A program made the position numbers and the translations under genes. A stretch of 64,000 nt of DNA, taken from positions 1 to 64,000 of the forward strand of contig JADKGF010000011.1 in assembly GCA_016717105.1 (NCBI GenBank), read 5' to 3'. Below the pieces are notes generated by a model that was given only the letters and a program-made list of their open reading frames with translations, had not been told where the DNA came from and searched no databases. Below, in pieces: positions 40,158 through 51,463 of the stretch. This DNA is from Saprospiraceae bacterium. Lineage in GTDB: Bacteria; Bacteroidota; Bacteroidia; Chitinophagales; Saprospiraceae. Position 1 is the stretch's first letter; the number at the start of each line of letters is the position of its first letter.

Positions 40158-40812
40158 ATGCAGCATATATCAGTCAGAAAAGAAAATAATATCGCCACAA
40201 TCACCTTTGAAAGGGCAGAAAAATTTAATAGTTTTATCAGGTCAATGGCGCTTGATTTTCATAGTGTATTGGATGAAGTAGCGGCAGACGAGTCTGTCAG
40301 ATGTATCGTAATCACAGGAAGTGGTAAGGCATTTTGTGCAGGTCAAGATTTGCAAGAAGCAACAGATCCTGAAGGTCCTGCATTATCTAAAATAGTCAGC
40401 GAACATTATAATCCAGCCATCCTTCGCATTAGAAATATTCCAAAACCTGTCATCGCCGCTGTGAATGGTGTTGCAGCTGGTGCAGGTGCAAATATTGCCC
40501 TAGCATGTGATGTGGGAGTGGTCAAAGCATCAGCATCATTTGTTCAAGCTTTTTCAAAGATAGATTGATACCAGACAGTGGTGGAACTTTACATTGCCTA
40601 GACTAATCGGTATGCAGCGTGCTTCAGCTTTGATGATGATGGGAGATAAAGTAAGTGCAAAAAAAGCACTCAACCAAACCTTTAATAATACACTAGAAGC
40701 GCAGTTGGAATTGGAAGATGTTTTACAAACAATGGCTGGCAATAGTGAAGATTATAAAGAAGGCACATCTGCATTTTTGGAAAAAAGAATGCCGGTTTTT
40801 AAAGGTAAATAG
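40158..40812 (+). pseudogene. paaG: PaaG-like enoyl-CoA hydratase/isomerase, frameshifted and internally shortened
   Basis: Crotonase fold: 'GKAFCAGQDLQEATDPEGPA' (oxyanion site), 'VIAAVNGVAAGAGANIALAC' and 'LIPDSGG' with the catalytic Asp. Shifts near 40565 and 40592 are needed to continue into 'LPRLIGMQRASALMMMGDKV'. The usual ~40 residues between 'LSA' and the 'K(K/Q)A.N' helix are missing: 'DKVSA' runs straight into 'KKALNQTFNNTLEAQLELE'. The product would be ~217 residues against ~260 for PaaG. The deletion is in frame. Family role: isomerising ring-1,2-epoxyphenylacetyl-CoA to oxepin-CoA. With the deletion it is probably inactive, unless this is an assembly error. Confidence 0.75.
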
Positions 40813-40845
40813 AGTAGGAGCGTGATGGTATATAAAAAAGTTTAT

Positions 40846-41301
40846 CTATCCGATAACCTTTTTTAATGCTTCGCTTTGATTTGTGCCAATTAGAATTTTT
40901 TCACCAGTTTTCATGGTAAGTTGGAGTCCAGTCTTGCCACTGATGGTATATGCTTTCCCTGATTTGCCCCTACGCAATCCCCAACCACCATACTCGGACC
41001 ATGGTTTGTAACTTCTTATCTCACTAGATGCTACATCTTGCCAAGCGATCTCTTGCCATGACCAATGGAATGGAAACATTTTGAATCTGATGGTTTTATC
41101 AGTTACCACAGTATGCAAACGCAATGCAAATAACAATAGGCACAACATGCCTATGCTTGACATTGTCATATAAAAAAAAGACAAATCATCGTGGCCAAAT
41201 TTAAAATAAAGAAGCCAATTAATACCCGATGTGATAGCTAATAGGCTTAACGGCCAAATGCTGTCTGTCTTTTGTTGTTCTTCAAATTTATCTATTTTCA
41301 A
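40846..41301 (-). CDS. Two-helix membrane protein with PH-like domain
   Basis: 151 residues. Two transmembrane helices (~17-35 and ~44-62) are followed by a beta-rich domain with 'SSEIRSYKPWSEYGGWGLR', 'GKAYTISGKTGLQLTMKTGE' and 'ILIGTNQSEALKK', a pattern seen in bacterial PH-like membrane proteins. Start is TTG at 41301, chosen because it forms a TTGA overlap with the stop of the upstream peptidase gene and no ATG fits. Function unknown; probably cotranscribed with the peptidase. Confidence 0.7.
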   Translation of the reverse strand: MKIDKFEEQQKTDSIWPLSLLAITSGINWLLYFKFGHDDLSFFYMTMSSIGMLCLLLFALRLHTVVTDKTIRFKMFPFHWSWQEIAWQDVASSEIRSYKPWSEYGGWGLRRGKSGKAYTISGKTGLQLTMKTGEKILIGTNQSEALKKVIG

Positions 41302-42544
41302 AATGTAACTTTTTTAGTGATTTCTTTGCCATCTCTAATGACTACAACATCTACTGTTTGTCCAGCTTTGAATAAGGATAGACACTTCATATACGCTTGC
41401 ATATCAGGTACTTCTGTACTGTCCATTTTTACAACGATATCACCTTTTTGAATGCCTGCAAGTTGCGCTGGTTTACCATCTTTGGTACCATCTATTTTCA
41501 TACCTTTACCATCGTACATATAGTCTGGCATCACACCGAGTGTAACAGCAAATGACATCCTTGTCTGAGATTCATCTTTTGTTTTTACGAATGTTTGTTT
41601 GCTTTTGGAATCTAGCGTTTTTATTACATTAAAAATGTAACTGACAATATCCCTGATGCCATTATAATTAATGAATTGATGATCATCCGATGGTTTGTGA
41701 TAGTCGCTATGTTGACCTGTAAAAAAGGCAAGTACAGGAATCTCCGCATTGTAAAAAGAAGCATGGTCAGAAGGTCCAAGTCCTGACATTTCTTTTTTGA
41801 CACTGAATTTTGGCTCAGAAATCCCGTCAATGATAGATTCAAATTCTGGTGATGTGCCTATTCCGCTGATAGATAATTTGCGATCTGCATTCAGTCTGCC
41901 TATCATGTCCATATTGATCATATAATTCAGCATATTTTTTTGTGGATAATTTTTAATAAAAAATTGGATCCCCAAAGTCCTTTTTCCTCACCAGAAAAGC
42001 ATATAAAAAGATAATTGTGATTTTTAAAACTAGAAGTTGAAATGCTTTCAGCTAGATAAAGTAAACCTGCAATACCGCTTGCATTATCATCTGCTCCATT
42101 ATGAATAGCTAATGGTCCTGTATAAAGAGATCCTTCTTTTCCATATCCCAAATGGTCGTAATGGGCGCCTATTACAACTGTTGAAGCGGCGTTATTATTT
42201 AGATACCCTATTACATTTTTGCCAGAAACTTCAACACCAGAGCCAGTATCTTCACCATGTGGATTGTTGTTTTTCTTTCTACTAAAGGACTGAAAATAGG
42301 AATTGTTATCACCGGCAGGCGCAAGACCGATTTTTTTGAAGCGTGAAACAATAAAATCAGCCGCTTTTTTCTCACCTTCAGTTCCAACTTCGCGGCCTTC
42401 CATTTCATCAGAAGAAAGGGTCACGATGTCTGCTGTCAGATTCCTAAAGGAGGTATCACTACTAAGGTTTTTCTTCGTGCTGCATGCAACAAAGGATGCA
42501 ACAAAAATGATGCCCCACAAGCTTAATCTTACTGTCCGTATCAT
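41298..42544 (-). CDS. M28-family metallopeptidase with PDZ domain, lipoprotein, one frameshift
   Basis: About 415 residues; one shift near 41960. The N-terminus is a lipoprotein signal with lipobox 'SFVAC'. Zinc-ligand motifs of M28 aminopeptidases are seen: 'GAHYDHLGYG', 'GADDNASGIAGLLYLAE', 'CFSGEEKGLWGSNF', 'NMDMIGRL' and 'SDHASFYNAEIPVLAFFTG' with the last His in 'SDYHKPSDD'. A C-terminal PDZ domain follows ('GTKDGKPAQLAGIQKGDIVV'), as in bacterial PA/PDZ aminopeptidases. Role: release of N-terminal residues from peptides outside the inner membrane. The downstream PH-like gene is coupled through TTGA. Confidence 0.85.
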
Positions 42545-42685
42545 TGTATTTTAAATTTAGCACAAAGATAATGCAGGTTTGTTATTATGTGGTGAGATTA
42601 AAGGAATTTTACAATTCGGTGATGGTTTTGGTAATGAATAATATTAACTTTGCGACTCAATTTCGTTTAAAAAAAATATTATAAT

Positions 42686-43789
42686 ATGTCAAGAATATTT
42701 ATTGGTTGCATCGCACTCATTTTTATAATGACTTCTTGCTCCAAATCTGCCAAGAGTGTATTGTATTCAAATCTTCAAGCAGCTGCAGATACACTAAAGT
42801 TTAAGGAGGAAGTTCATTTTAAAAATGTAAAACAACTCACATTCGGTGGTGATAATGCTGAAGCTTACTGGAGTTTTGACAGTAAAAAGGTGGTTTTTCA
42901 AGCTACCAACAAACAATGGGGCGCACAATGTGATCAGATATATTATTTTGACTTAGAGAAATGGGAACGTAAATTAGCTCCACCACCACTCTTAAGTACT
43001 GGACTAGGCAGAACTACCTGTAGTTTTTTTATGCCTGGAAATAAAAGTGTCGTGTATGCATCTACCCATGATGCAAGCGCAAGTTGTCCTCATGTACCAG
43101 AGCGAAGAGCAGATGGCAAATATATATGGCCTATTTATGAGTCATTTGATATTTACCATGGTGATTTACAAGGAAACATCATCAAGAAATTGACTGATCA
43201 GCCGGGATATGATGCAGAAGCGACGGTATCACCACAAGGAGATAAAATCGTATTTACTTCATTGAGAAGTGGTGATTTGGAATTGTACACCATGAATATA
43301 GACGGTAGTAATGTAAAACAAGTGACCAACCAACTTGGCTATGATGGCGGAGCATTTTTCTCTCCTGATGGCAAAAAACTGATTTTCAGATCGTCTAGGC
43401 CGACGTCACCTGAAGACGTAAAGGTTTACAAAGAATTATTGGCTCAGGGTCAAGTAATGCCAACAAATATGGAACTTTATACTTGTAACGTTGATGGTAG
43501 TGAACTAAAGCAACTTACCCATTTAGGAAAAGCTAACTGGGCGCCATATTTTCATCCTAAAGGCGACAAGGTTATATTTTCATCTAATCATGCTGCACCT
43601 AGAGGATACCAATTTAATCTTTACATGATTAATATAGATGGAACTGGTCTGAAGCAGATATCTTATGACAAGACATTCGATTCTTTTCCTATGTTTTCTT
43701 ATGATGGTAAAAAGATCATCTTTGCTTCCAACCGCAACAATGGAGGAACTCGTGACACTAATTTGTTCATAGCAGATTGGGTAGAATGA
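42686..43789 (+). CDS. TolB-like beta-propeller lipoprotein
   Basis: 367 residues, intact. Lipobox 'FIMTSC' gives a mature N-terminal Cys. The body holds several PD40/WD40-like blades: 'AYWSFDSKKVVFQATN', 'DAEATVSPQGDKIVFTSLRS', 'GAFFSPDGKKLIFRSSRP', 'APYFHPKGDKVIFSSNHA' and 'FPMFSYDGKKIIFASNRN', each followed by 'LYTMNIDGSNVKQVT'-like text. No peptidase domain is fused. Probably a periplasmic or surface scaffold. A TAACTTTG box lies ~35 bp upstream. The stop overlaps the flavin reductase start (ATGA). Confidence 0.85.
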   Translation: MSRIFIGCIALIFIMTSCSKSAKSVLYSNLQAAADTLKFKEEVHFKNVKQLTFGGDNAEAYWSFDSKKVVFQATNKQWGAQCDQIYYFDLEKWERKLAPPPLLSTGLGRTTCSFFMPGNKSVVYASTHDASASCPHVPERRADGKYIWPIYESFDIYHGDLQGNIIKKLTDQPGYDAEATVSPQGDKIVFTSLRSGDLELYTMNIDGSNVKQVTNQLGYDGGAFFSPDGKKLIFRSSRPTSPEDVKVYKELLAQGQVMPTNMELYTCNVDGSELKQLTHLGKANWAPYFHPKGDKVIFSSNHAAPRGYQFNLYMINIDGTGLKQISYDKTFDSFPMFSYDGKKIIFASNRNNGGTRDTNLFIADWVE

Positions 43790-44418
43790 TGAAGCACTTT
43801 AATAAAACAGCATTGACAGATATGGATTTTGCCAGCAGAATCAAGCTGATCAATAGTATTTCTGGTTATAAATCTGCAAATCTTATTGGTACAATAGATT
43901 CGTTAAAGCAAAATAATCTTGCCATAGTTAGTTCAGTAGTTCATATCGGATCAGACCCAGCATTGCTTGGATTTTTTGTAAAGGCATTTGGCGAGCGGCA
44001 TACCTTAGCAAATATCTTGGAAACTCAGGTTTTTACGATAAATCACATAAATAAAGACATAGCGTATCAAGCCCATTATACATCAGCCGAATTTCCAAAA
44101 TCTGTATCTGAATTTGAAAAATGTAAACTCACACCACAATTTATAGAGCAATTTGATGCGCCGTTTGTTGCAGAAAGTCGGGTAAAGGTTGGATTGACAC
44201 TGGCCGATAAAATTGATATCAAACTTAGTGGTACGACATTGATAATCGGACATGTAACGCATGTATTGTTAGAAAATGAAGATTATTTTGATCCTACATC
44301 AGGAATAGACTTGAATAGTGCAGGGACGATTTGTATTTCAGGGCTAGACAGTTATCATGATGTTCAGAAGTTTGCAAGCTATGAATTTGCACAAGTAGAA
44401 TCGTCCCCTGATTTCTGA
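43786..44418 (+). CDS. Flavin reductase-like FMN-binding protein
   Basis: 210 residues from ATG 43786, which overlaps the propeller gene's stop. The split-barrel flavin reductase pattern is visible in 'SGYKSANLIGTIDSLKQNNL', 'VVHIGSDPALLGFFVK' and 'HTLANILETQVFTINHINK'. No fused oxygenase. It may supply reduced flavin to a monooxygenase or bind FMN for another redox role; the overlapping upstream lipoprotein gives no clue. A minus-strand terminator lies just downstream. Confidence 0.8.
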   Translation: MMKHFNKTALTDMDFASRIKLINSISGYKSANLIGTIDSLKQNNLAIVSSVVHIGSDPALLGFFVKAFGERHTLANILETQVFTINHINKDIAYQAHYTSAEFPKSVSEFEKCKLTPQFIEQFDAPFVAESRVKVGLTLADKIDIKLSGTTLIIGHVTHVLLENEDYFDPTSGIDLNSAGTICISGLDSYHDVQKFASYEFAQVESSPDF

Positions 44419-44426
44419 GATAGGTA

Positions 44427-44462
44427 CAAAAAAAAAGACCGATTCTCCCTACAGAACCGGTC
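44427..44462 (-). terminator. Rho-independent terminator of the MBL-fold gene
   Basis: Read on the minus strand: GACCGGTTC / GAATCGGTC (one mismatch) with an 8-nt loop, followed by a run of nine T. It ends the minus-strand transcript of the MBL-fold gene; plus-strand reading has no T-run. Confidence 0.8.
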
Positions 44463-44650
44463 CCGAGTAAACAATTTGCTTAATTAATTACTCATAACTC
44501 AATCTCGCTGTATTTATATCCAATACCATGCCAAAAATTAATTTTTAGGGATAAATTTTGACAGATTATGTATAAATATCTGAAATACAGAAGTATAAGG
44601 GTGCGTAATGATCTAGATGATTTTTTTGTTTTTTTCATGAGCCATCTTCA

Positions 44651-45402
44651 TTACTGGGTGAAAACTGTATTTTTAATAAGATGGTCAACTTTTTCATCAT
44701 CTTTATTGCCCAAGCTTTTTAAGTAAAATGAATCATTAGTAATTCTATTTTGAATTTCCATTCTTGAAACGGCGAGATCTCCATGTCCTGTTATCAAAAT
44801 GGTAATTTCCTTATATTGATCTAAAATGGATTGTGCTTTTGTCAAGGTTAGTATATAATCATTAAGATTATCATCTACAAACGGAATCTCAATATTGCTC
44901 AAATAATCTCCGGCAATCCAGCAATTTTTACTTGGTATAAGTATAAAAAGTCCGTCTGTAACATGGCCCGGCGCAAGATAAAATATCAATTGGGTATTTT
45001 CTATGGTTAAAGTTTGAACGTCAGTAAGTATTGAATAATTTACAGCAGGGTAGGCAAGGGATAATTTCTGGTGATATAGTATTCATTGTCAAAGTCTTCA
45101 ATTTGTTTTAATATTTCCTGTTTACGTGGATTAGATGTCAGTTTTTCTGATGCAATCACTTTAGCATTTGGAAATTTGCCATAGCCAATAATATGATCGT
45201 AATCTGAATGGGTAAATATCAAATATTGGGTATATCCGCTATAATGTTGTTGGACGTAATCAGCAATAAAGTCAATTTCATCGGGTAGCCAATTGGGATC
45301 AACAATCAATACACTTTGCGCTAAGCTAATTACTGTACATGTAGTGCGATATAAAGCACTTTCGAAAACTGTAATTCCGTCATTTCGATATTGAATTTTC
45401 AT
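44651..45402 (-). CDS. Metallo-beta-lactamase-fold hydrolase, one frameshift
   Basis: About 250 residues with one shift near 45045. Metal-site motifs are 'LIVDPNWLPDEI', 'LIFTHSDYDHIIGYG' (HxDxDH form of the HxHxDH motif), 'YLAPGHVTDG', 'IAGDYLSNIE' and 'ILITGHGDLAV'. The replacement of the second His by Asp is common in some MBL branches and argues against a classical beta-lactamase. No signal peptide, so a cytoplasmic hydrolase of unknown substrate. The 188 bp before its terminator hold nothing else. Confidence 0.75.
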
Positions 45403-45460
45403 GTTTGATATTTTGTATGAATTCAGATTTGTCCCCTATTTCTTATTGTGAATAAATAGA

Positions 45461-45498
45461 AAAAAAAAGGCGATCACTATATAAATATAGTAACCGCC
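45461..45498 (-). terminator. Rho-independent terminator of the S46 peptidase gene
   Basis: On the minus strand GGCGGTTACTATA / TATAGTGATCGCC (two mismatches) is followed by a T-rich run of nine. It lies 43 bp beyond the S46 peptidase stop. Confidence 0.75.
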
Positions 45499-45540
45499 AG
45501 TGTTCACAATTAATATTGCGGGGTGTTTTTAAGGGGCAAA

Positions 45541-47609
45541 TTAATCTATCTCAGCAACGATTCTATCCGCCTTGTATATATATTTTAAAGCAGCGTAAAT
45601 ACCACCTGCATGCACGCTTACTGTTCTATTGACTTCTTCGTCAAAGATGAAATTTCCGGGAAGTGATTCGATATTTCCATCAAAAATTAAACCTACAGCT
45701 TCTCTATTTTTATTGATCAATGGACTACCACTATTACCTCCGATTATGTCATTGGTAGAAACCGTATTGAATGGAGACATCAACAATTCCATAGATGGAT
45801 TTTGCCATCTTTCAGGCAATGTCCAAGGAAATTCTTTATTAAATGAGTAATATCTGTCATATAACCCAAAAAAGGTAGTAACCACTGGTGCTTTGGTGCC
45901 ATTATAATCATAACCTTTGATTACACCATCCGAAATTCTGAGCGTAAATGTGGCATCAGGTGGCAATTGGTCACCGTACACCTTGAATGCTTGGTTTGCG
46001 ATTTTAGCTTCCAATGATTGGCGTGCAGGTCCAGAATTTTGAAAGAGTTGTGTCGCTTCCTTATACCTGCTTACAAATATTGCCGCAGCTTCCATCAATG
46101 GATCGTCATCTTTTTCCATTTTATCTTCTTTTTCAAATAACTTGGTTACTTGCTTTTCTTCTGTAAATTTGGTTTCTTTGACTAAGTATTTCACATACTC
46201 GTTTATACTTCTTTTGCCTAAAACTTTTTGTAATGTCATATCGCCAGGATATGCATCTTCTTTTACTTCATTTAGAAATAAGGTAAAATATTCTATCTGT
46301 TCAGGATCGTTCAACTTTGTAAATTTTTCAATAATCGTGCTCTTTAATTTATCCTTCTTGTCCTGAGGGCCATTATTTTTAACCATTTCTTTGTAATTCA
46401 TCAGGTCGTGCATCACTGTAAAATGTACCCCACGATAAGGACTTGGGCTCAAATAAGTTATTGCCCAACCTTGTGGGTTTAAGGTTTCATATTGTTTGGC
46501 CATTTCATCCCAATAAGTAACTCCTGGTGCTTTTGATCTGATGAAATTTTCCATTTCTACCTTTCTACCGAAGAGTGCTGGATCTTTCAAACCTTTTGAA
46601 ATACCACCGAAAGCTTTCATTGAGTTGGCTACATTTGCGACATCATTGAGCAATTCCTGTGCTTCGTACTCCTTGGTAGGATCAGATTTGATTGTATGAT
46701 ATTTACGCATCAACATATCATTTCTATTCTTTAAGAATTTGTATTGCAACGGATATCTATAATCTCTATCATAGGTAAGCTGAGAAACAGTTCTATATCT
46801 TTCGGTACGGCCTGGATTACCAACCACAAAAACTGGCTCGCCTTCAGCAGCACCTTTTTTATTGAATTTTAAGTAATTTTTGCCTGTATTAAGTGGATTT
46901 CCCTGCTCATCATATGCTCTCCAAAATGTCACGTCCAAGTTGTAACGTGGATACGTGAAATTATCGGGATCTCCACCAAAAATCCAAGGTCGAGCTCAGG
47001 AATCCAAACCAATCTTATATCTGAAAATCTTTTGTATCCATATATAGAAAACTTACCACCACTGTAAAAGGTAACTACTTGGGTTCTCAGGTCTTTCCAG
47101 TCTTCTTTTTCTTTGTACATTTTTTCTATTTCTTCAAGCGCCGCTTTTCTCATGGTGGTTACTTCTGCATCATTTTTGGCATTCTTGGTTTTTTCTGCAA
47201 CAAGCTTTGTGATATCTTCCGCCTTGATCATTTGCTCTACAAAAAGGCCTTCAGCCTTACGTTCATCTGCTTGTGTGACCGCATAAAACCCTTGTTTGTC
47301 AAAATTTTCACCTTCTTTCTGCAAAGCCGTGACCACATCTCTAGAACAATGGTGATTCGTCATGATAAGCCCATTTTCGGATATAAATGAAGCAGAACAC
47401 CAGGTGGCAAATCGGAGTGAAGACTTACGTACATAATCAAACCACTCATCTTGGACATCCATGCCATAGGTAGTTTTCAACCATTCCTTTGGTGGATTTT
47501 CAAATGTCCACATCTTACCAAAATCATAGGGACTGGCTTTTTTCTGGGCCGACACTATAAATATAAATCCAAATACAAAAATTGTACTTATTAAAAAACG
47601 ATGATTCAT
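45541..47609 (-). CDS. S46-family dipeptidyl-peptidase (DPP7-like), one frameshift
   Basis: About 690 residues with one shift near 46970. Signal peptide 1-21. Chymotrypsin-type catalytic parts of S46: 'ASFISENGLIMTNHHCSRDV' (His), 'PDNFTYPRYNLDVTFWRAYD' (Asp) and 'NDIIGGNSGSPLINK' (Ser). The residue 18 after the catalytic Ser is Gly ('IFDGN'), as in DPP7, not Arg as in Asp/Glu-specific DPP11. Preference for hydrophobic or broad P1 residues is thus inferred. It removes dipeptides from peptides in the periplasm, supporting growth on proteins. It is followed by its own terminator. Confidence 0.88.
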
Positions 47610-47800
47610 CTTAAAGTTAAATTATTTAAAAATTAATGATGACGTAAAATTATAAAAATTGTCAGAACTTTTAACTAATTTCTAAAGAAAGTGTCAATAC
47701 CACGACATTATTGCAACATATAGTCGGTGCATTCAAACAAGCCATGATAATGATCATATTATATCACTTTCTAGATTTGATTCAATTTAAACTATTCACA

Positions 47801-49790
47801 TCAATTTCCGATGACAAGTTTTTTAGTAACCGCTTGTCCTATGGTAGGCAGAATAGTAATGAAATATATACCTTTCAAGCCTTCTACATTTGTACTTATC
47901 AGATTTTGAGCAACAAATGATTTTGATTGTAAAATCGCACCATTGACATCGCTTAATGTGAATTTGCCATCCATTATGGTACCTAAATTTATTTGTAATG
48001 TGCTTGATGTTGGGTTGGGGAAGATCTGAAAATTGTCGATATCAGTCCAAGTGACAGACGAAGGATTTTGCCAGATTTCATCCTGTTTATCTCCCCAAAT
48101 ATATTCAATCATCTCCGGCATATCGATAAATGGATTTCTATTAAATTGCCATGTTTGCACTACATTATTGCGATTCATTTCGAAGTCATCTGGAGGATCA
48201 TTTCGATGCCAAGTGAGGAGTGTATCCAAATCTCCGAATTTGCCGATCATACCATCTGGATAACCACTTACTACTTCCAATCCATTATAACGTACTGCAA
48301 GATAAAATATAGAACGTGCTACATCACCTTTGAATCCACCCAATGTACCTGCTGGACCACTATATTGACCATAAAATTGGTTGCCTCTGATGCTGTTTTC
48401 AGGCCCGTCTTCAGGCCGAATAGCGTGTGCGTCAGAGTTGGCGTGGCGCAGAGAATCTGGCCCTGTCACCCAGAAAATATTTTTACCGTCGTAAGTCTCA
48501 TCTGCTTCTATACTATCGAATCCACCTCTTGACCTAGGCCATGTATGCTCGCGATTCCACACATTTACATTGTTCGAACTAGTCTGCAAGTCTAATTTAG
48601 CTCTGCCTTTTTCAGAATAAACTAGCCAAACTTGATTTGAATTTTCAGGATTTTGATCAGCTTCCATCAAGATATTGATGACATCATTGTAAGTTTGGGC
48701 TCTAATGACAGCTGGGTCAGCGATGATTGCTTGCAATGCTGGTTTTAGTGATGTACCGATTTTACCATTTAACGATTGGTAATAAGTTGGACTTTGCGTA
48801 CCTTTTATTTTACCATAAGTTGAATGTATAGGTGTTCCAAAATCTGCTACCTTAAAATCATTGTCCACGATACGGATTTTGACATTATTGTTTAATACCA
48901 AATACTCCGCAGGCAATGTATCAAGGCTAAACAACAATTCTTCATCACCTTCATCGGAACTATCATCAACAAAGGTTATTTTGGATGTTGCAGTGTTTGA
49001 ACCTTGAAGTATGGTCACATTTGTATTTCCAATAAAATCGGCATTGTTAAATCCACCATTTTTAAGTGTGAATGAAAATGTAAGATTTTGATTTACAGGT
49101 GATTCGGTTGTGAATATCAGGTCGAATGTTTCGCCTTCCTGTATAAATTGTTTTATCAAAACTTGTCCTTAAACCTGTCAATATTATACCCGAACCATCA
49201 TTTGGTTTCCTAGGATTGGGTGCACCTGCGATATAAGTGCCATCCGCTTGTCGCTGAATGGAATTGGTATTATTGGTGCTACCTTCATTAATTTGCTTGA
49301 TTGCGGGATTGAATACCTTAAAGATATCCAATAATGAAACAGCATCAGGATCACTAGTACCATAAATCAAGACATCTTCCAAGCTTGAATCAGCATAAGC
49401 AATCGTACCTTCTGGAAAATTGATAGCATCATTGCGGTAAATCGCTACAGCATCTGCACCATTTTGAATTGTATTTTCGGGTATTAAGTACTGTGGAAAT
49501 GGAATAACTGTGACCGAACCTATTAAGAAAATGCCATTGATATCTGTCTTATATCCATCAAGGTCAAGGGCAAGATATGCACTATTGCCACCATTTGCTG
49601 ACCCATTAAAAAAAACGAGACTGTATCCATCAAGTGGAAAATTAGGCTGTAAAGATCGTAATTCTACAAATTCTTTATTATCAATACCAGGTGTGTCACA
49701 ATCCAGCTCATTGATTACTACATTTTGAGCAAAACTTATACGAACTAAAAAGATCAGAAATATGAGGAGAAAAACCTTATTATTTTTCAT
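47801..49790 (-). CDS. Secreted endonuclease I with lamin-tail domain and T9SS signal, one frameshift
   Basis: About 662 residues across one shift near 49160. Signal peptide 1-21. A lamin-tail domain (~22-140) opens with 'VVINELDCDTPGIDNKEFVE'. A Calx-beta-like stretch (~220-300) has 'TSKITFVDDSSDEGDEELLF'. An endonuclease I domain carries 'VWNREHTWPRSRGGF' (His/Asn metal site) and 'SDAHAIRPEDGPENSIRGN'. The T9SS domain ('FQIFPNPTSSTLQINL') ends it. It probably degrades extracellular DNA or RNA for nutrients. The 190 bp between its stop and the S46 start hold no gene. Confidence 0.85.
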
Positions 49791-49862
49791 TATCTTGGTT
49801 GAGAATACAAAGATAAGTAAAAATTTCGACTTCTGAAATAGCTTGTTATTGGAAAATACCTT

Positions 49863-51179
49863 TTAAATTTTGATGAATCTATGTGTTTCCGTCCAATGAT
49901 TGTTACTAAGTTGTGCCAAATAAGCACCTGACGCTAATGATGAAATATCGATTGAACATGAATTTCCATCGCCTATTTTTGAAATTAGAATATTACCCCA
50001 AATATTTATTATTTCATGTTTAATTGGTTTAAATTCAGTGTTTTCTATCTTAAAAATCTGTAGGATATCATGAGCTGGATTAGGAAATACTTGATAATCT
50101 AATACTTTATTTAATGTTGTGTTTTCTGTTGAAGAATGACATTCCAATTCATTGATATACTTCCAAATATCTTCATTAAATAAAAAAGGTACAAGTGCAT
50201 TATCTGGATTGTCGCCCATTCTGATCCATACCATTTTTTGTGATGGGATTATATTTAGAAACTGGCCATTTTTGCCCAAAGCAGAAAACATATCATCAGG
50301 TGCACTTTTATTTATACTTCCCGGAAATTGGATTTGTGATTGTGGTACCATGAAACTACTTTTGCCATTGAGCCACCAAAGGTATCCCTAGGATGGATTT
50401 ATGGACTGAGAAGTATTGATCATTTCTTCCTAATATTTTTGGTCTTTGATCACTTCTGTGCCATTCCAATTTCCTTTATTGAGTATGAGTAAACCGAATC
50501 TCGCCATACTTCTGGCTGTACTATAGTAAACATTGTTGAAATCTTGCTTTAGGAATATGCCATCCATTCCTATGGTGGTTTTCAGTTTTTGATTTATATA
50601 TTGATTTAATGTACTTCCTGTAGCATTTTCTATGACCTTATCCAGCAAGGTGTAAGGTGCATTGTGGTAGGCCCATCTTGTGCCTGCATCGGCTTTGTAT
50701 TGCAAACAAGTATTCGTTGTACAATAAGGATCTGCCAAGGCGTCATTCAAGCCTGTAGTCATCGTGAGTTGGTGTCTGATTGTTATTTTATTTTCTTGTG
50801 TAGGCGTACATGATGTCCAACCAGAGCCTAAGTATTTTGATGAAAGATCTGATATGTTCAATTTATTATCTTGCTGGGCTAATCCTACAAGGGTAGATGT
50901 CAATGTTTTGCCAGCCGATGCCCAATACCAATTATTGGTTGCACTATGGCCGCTAAAATATTTTTCTAATACAATTTTGCCATCTTTAAGTAAGATAAAT
51001 GCTTTGGTGCTGTTTGCTTCCAGAAAATGATAGAGACTGTCTATTTTGGGCTGACACCAACCCAAGGTCGATGGATCTGTAGTTGCCCAAGTTGAAGAAT
51101 TAGTAGGTGGAAAATATAGCTGAGCATGAAGCGGAGCTGTCATCAGACAAATAAATAAAATCTGGTAAATGGTTTTCAT
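49863..51179 (-). CDS. Beta-lactamase-like serine hydrolase with T9SS signal, two frameshifts
   Basis: About 438 residues; shifts near 50435 and 50390 join the parts through 'EEMINTSQSINPS' and 'GYLWWLNGKSSFM'. Signal peptide 1-19. Class C beta-lactamase/D-peptidase motifs are seen: 'YWASAGKTLTSTLVG' (SxxK) and 'RWAYHNAPYTLLDKV' (YxN). A Gly-rich third motif is less clear ('FSALGKNGQFL'). The T9SS domain ('YQVFPNPAHDILQIF') ends it. Substrate could be D-amino-acid peptides or esters; secretion by T9SS argues for an extracellular target. Confidence 0.8.
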
Positions 51180-51463
51180 TCGGACTAATGATTAAGTGTA
51201 CACTACAGACGGAAAAAATGACAAAAGGTTTAAACGAATTTTATGAATAATGCAAGATGTCCAATCAAAAGCCAAATTTAATTCAGTTTATTTGCGGAAA
51301 TGATAAATTTGATCAAAATTGATGGGGCCAGCTTTCTATAAAAACATATGGAATAGACATTCATGACAGTTTTAACATCAATTTAGCAACTTTTTGGGAA
51401 TCCCATTCGTTAAATAATATCATGTCGTTTAAAAATTCATTCTATTTTTCAAAAAATCACGCA

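Noticed and set aside
44651..45402. Antibiotic beta-lactamase
   Set aside because: The metal motif is HxDxDH, there is no signal peptide and the fold serves many hydrolases; resistance is not supported.
47711..47920. Small plus-strand gene between S46 and endonuclease genes
   Set aside because: It runs into the endonuclease gene on the other strand, and has no domain or promoter.
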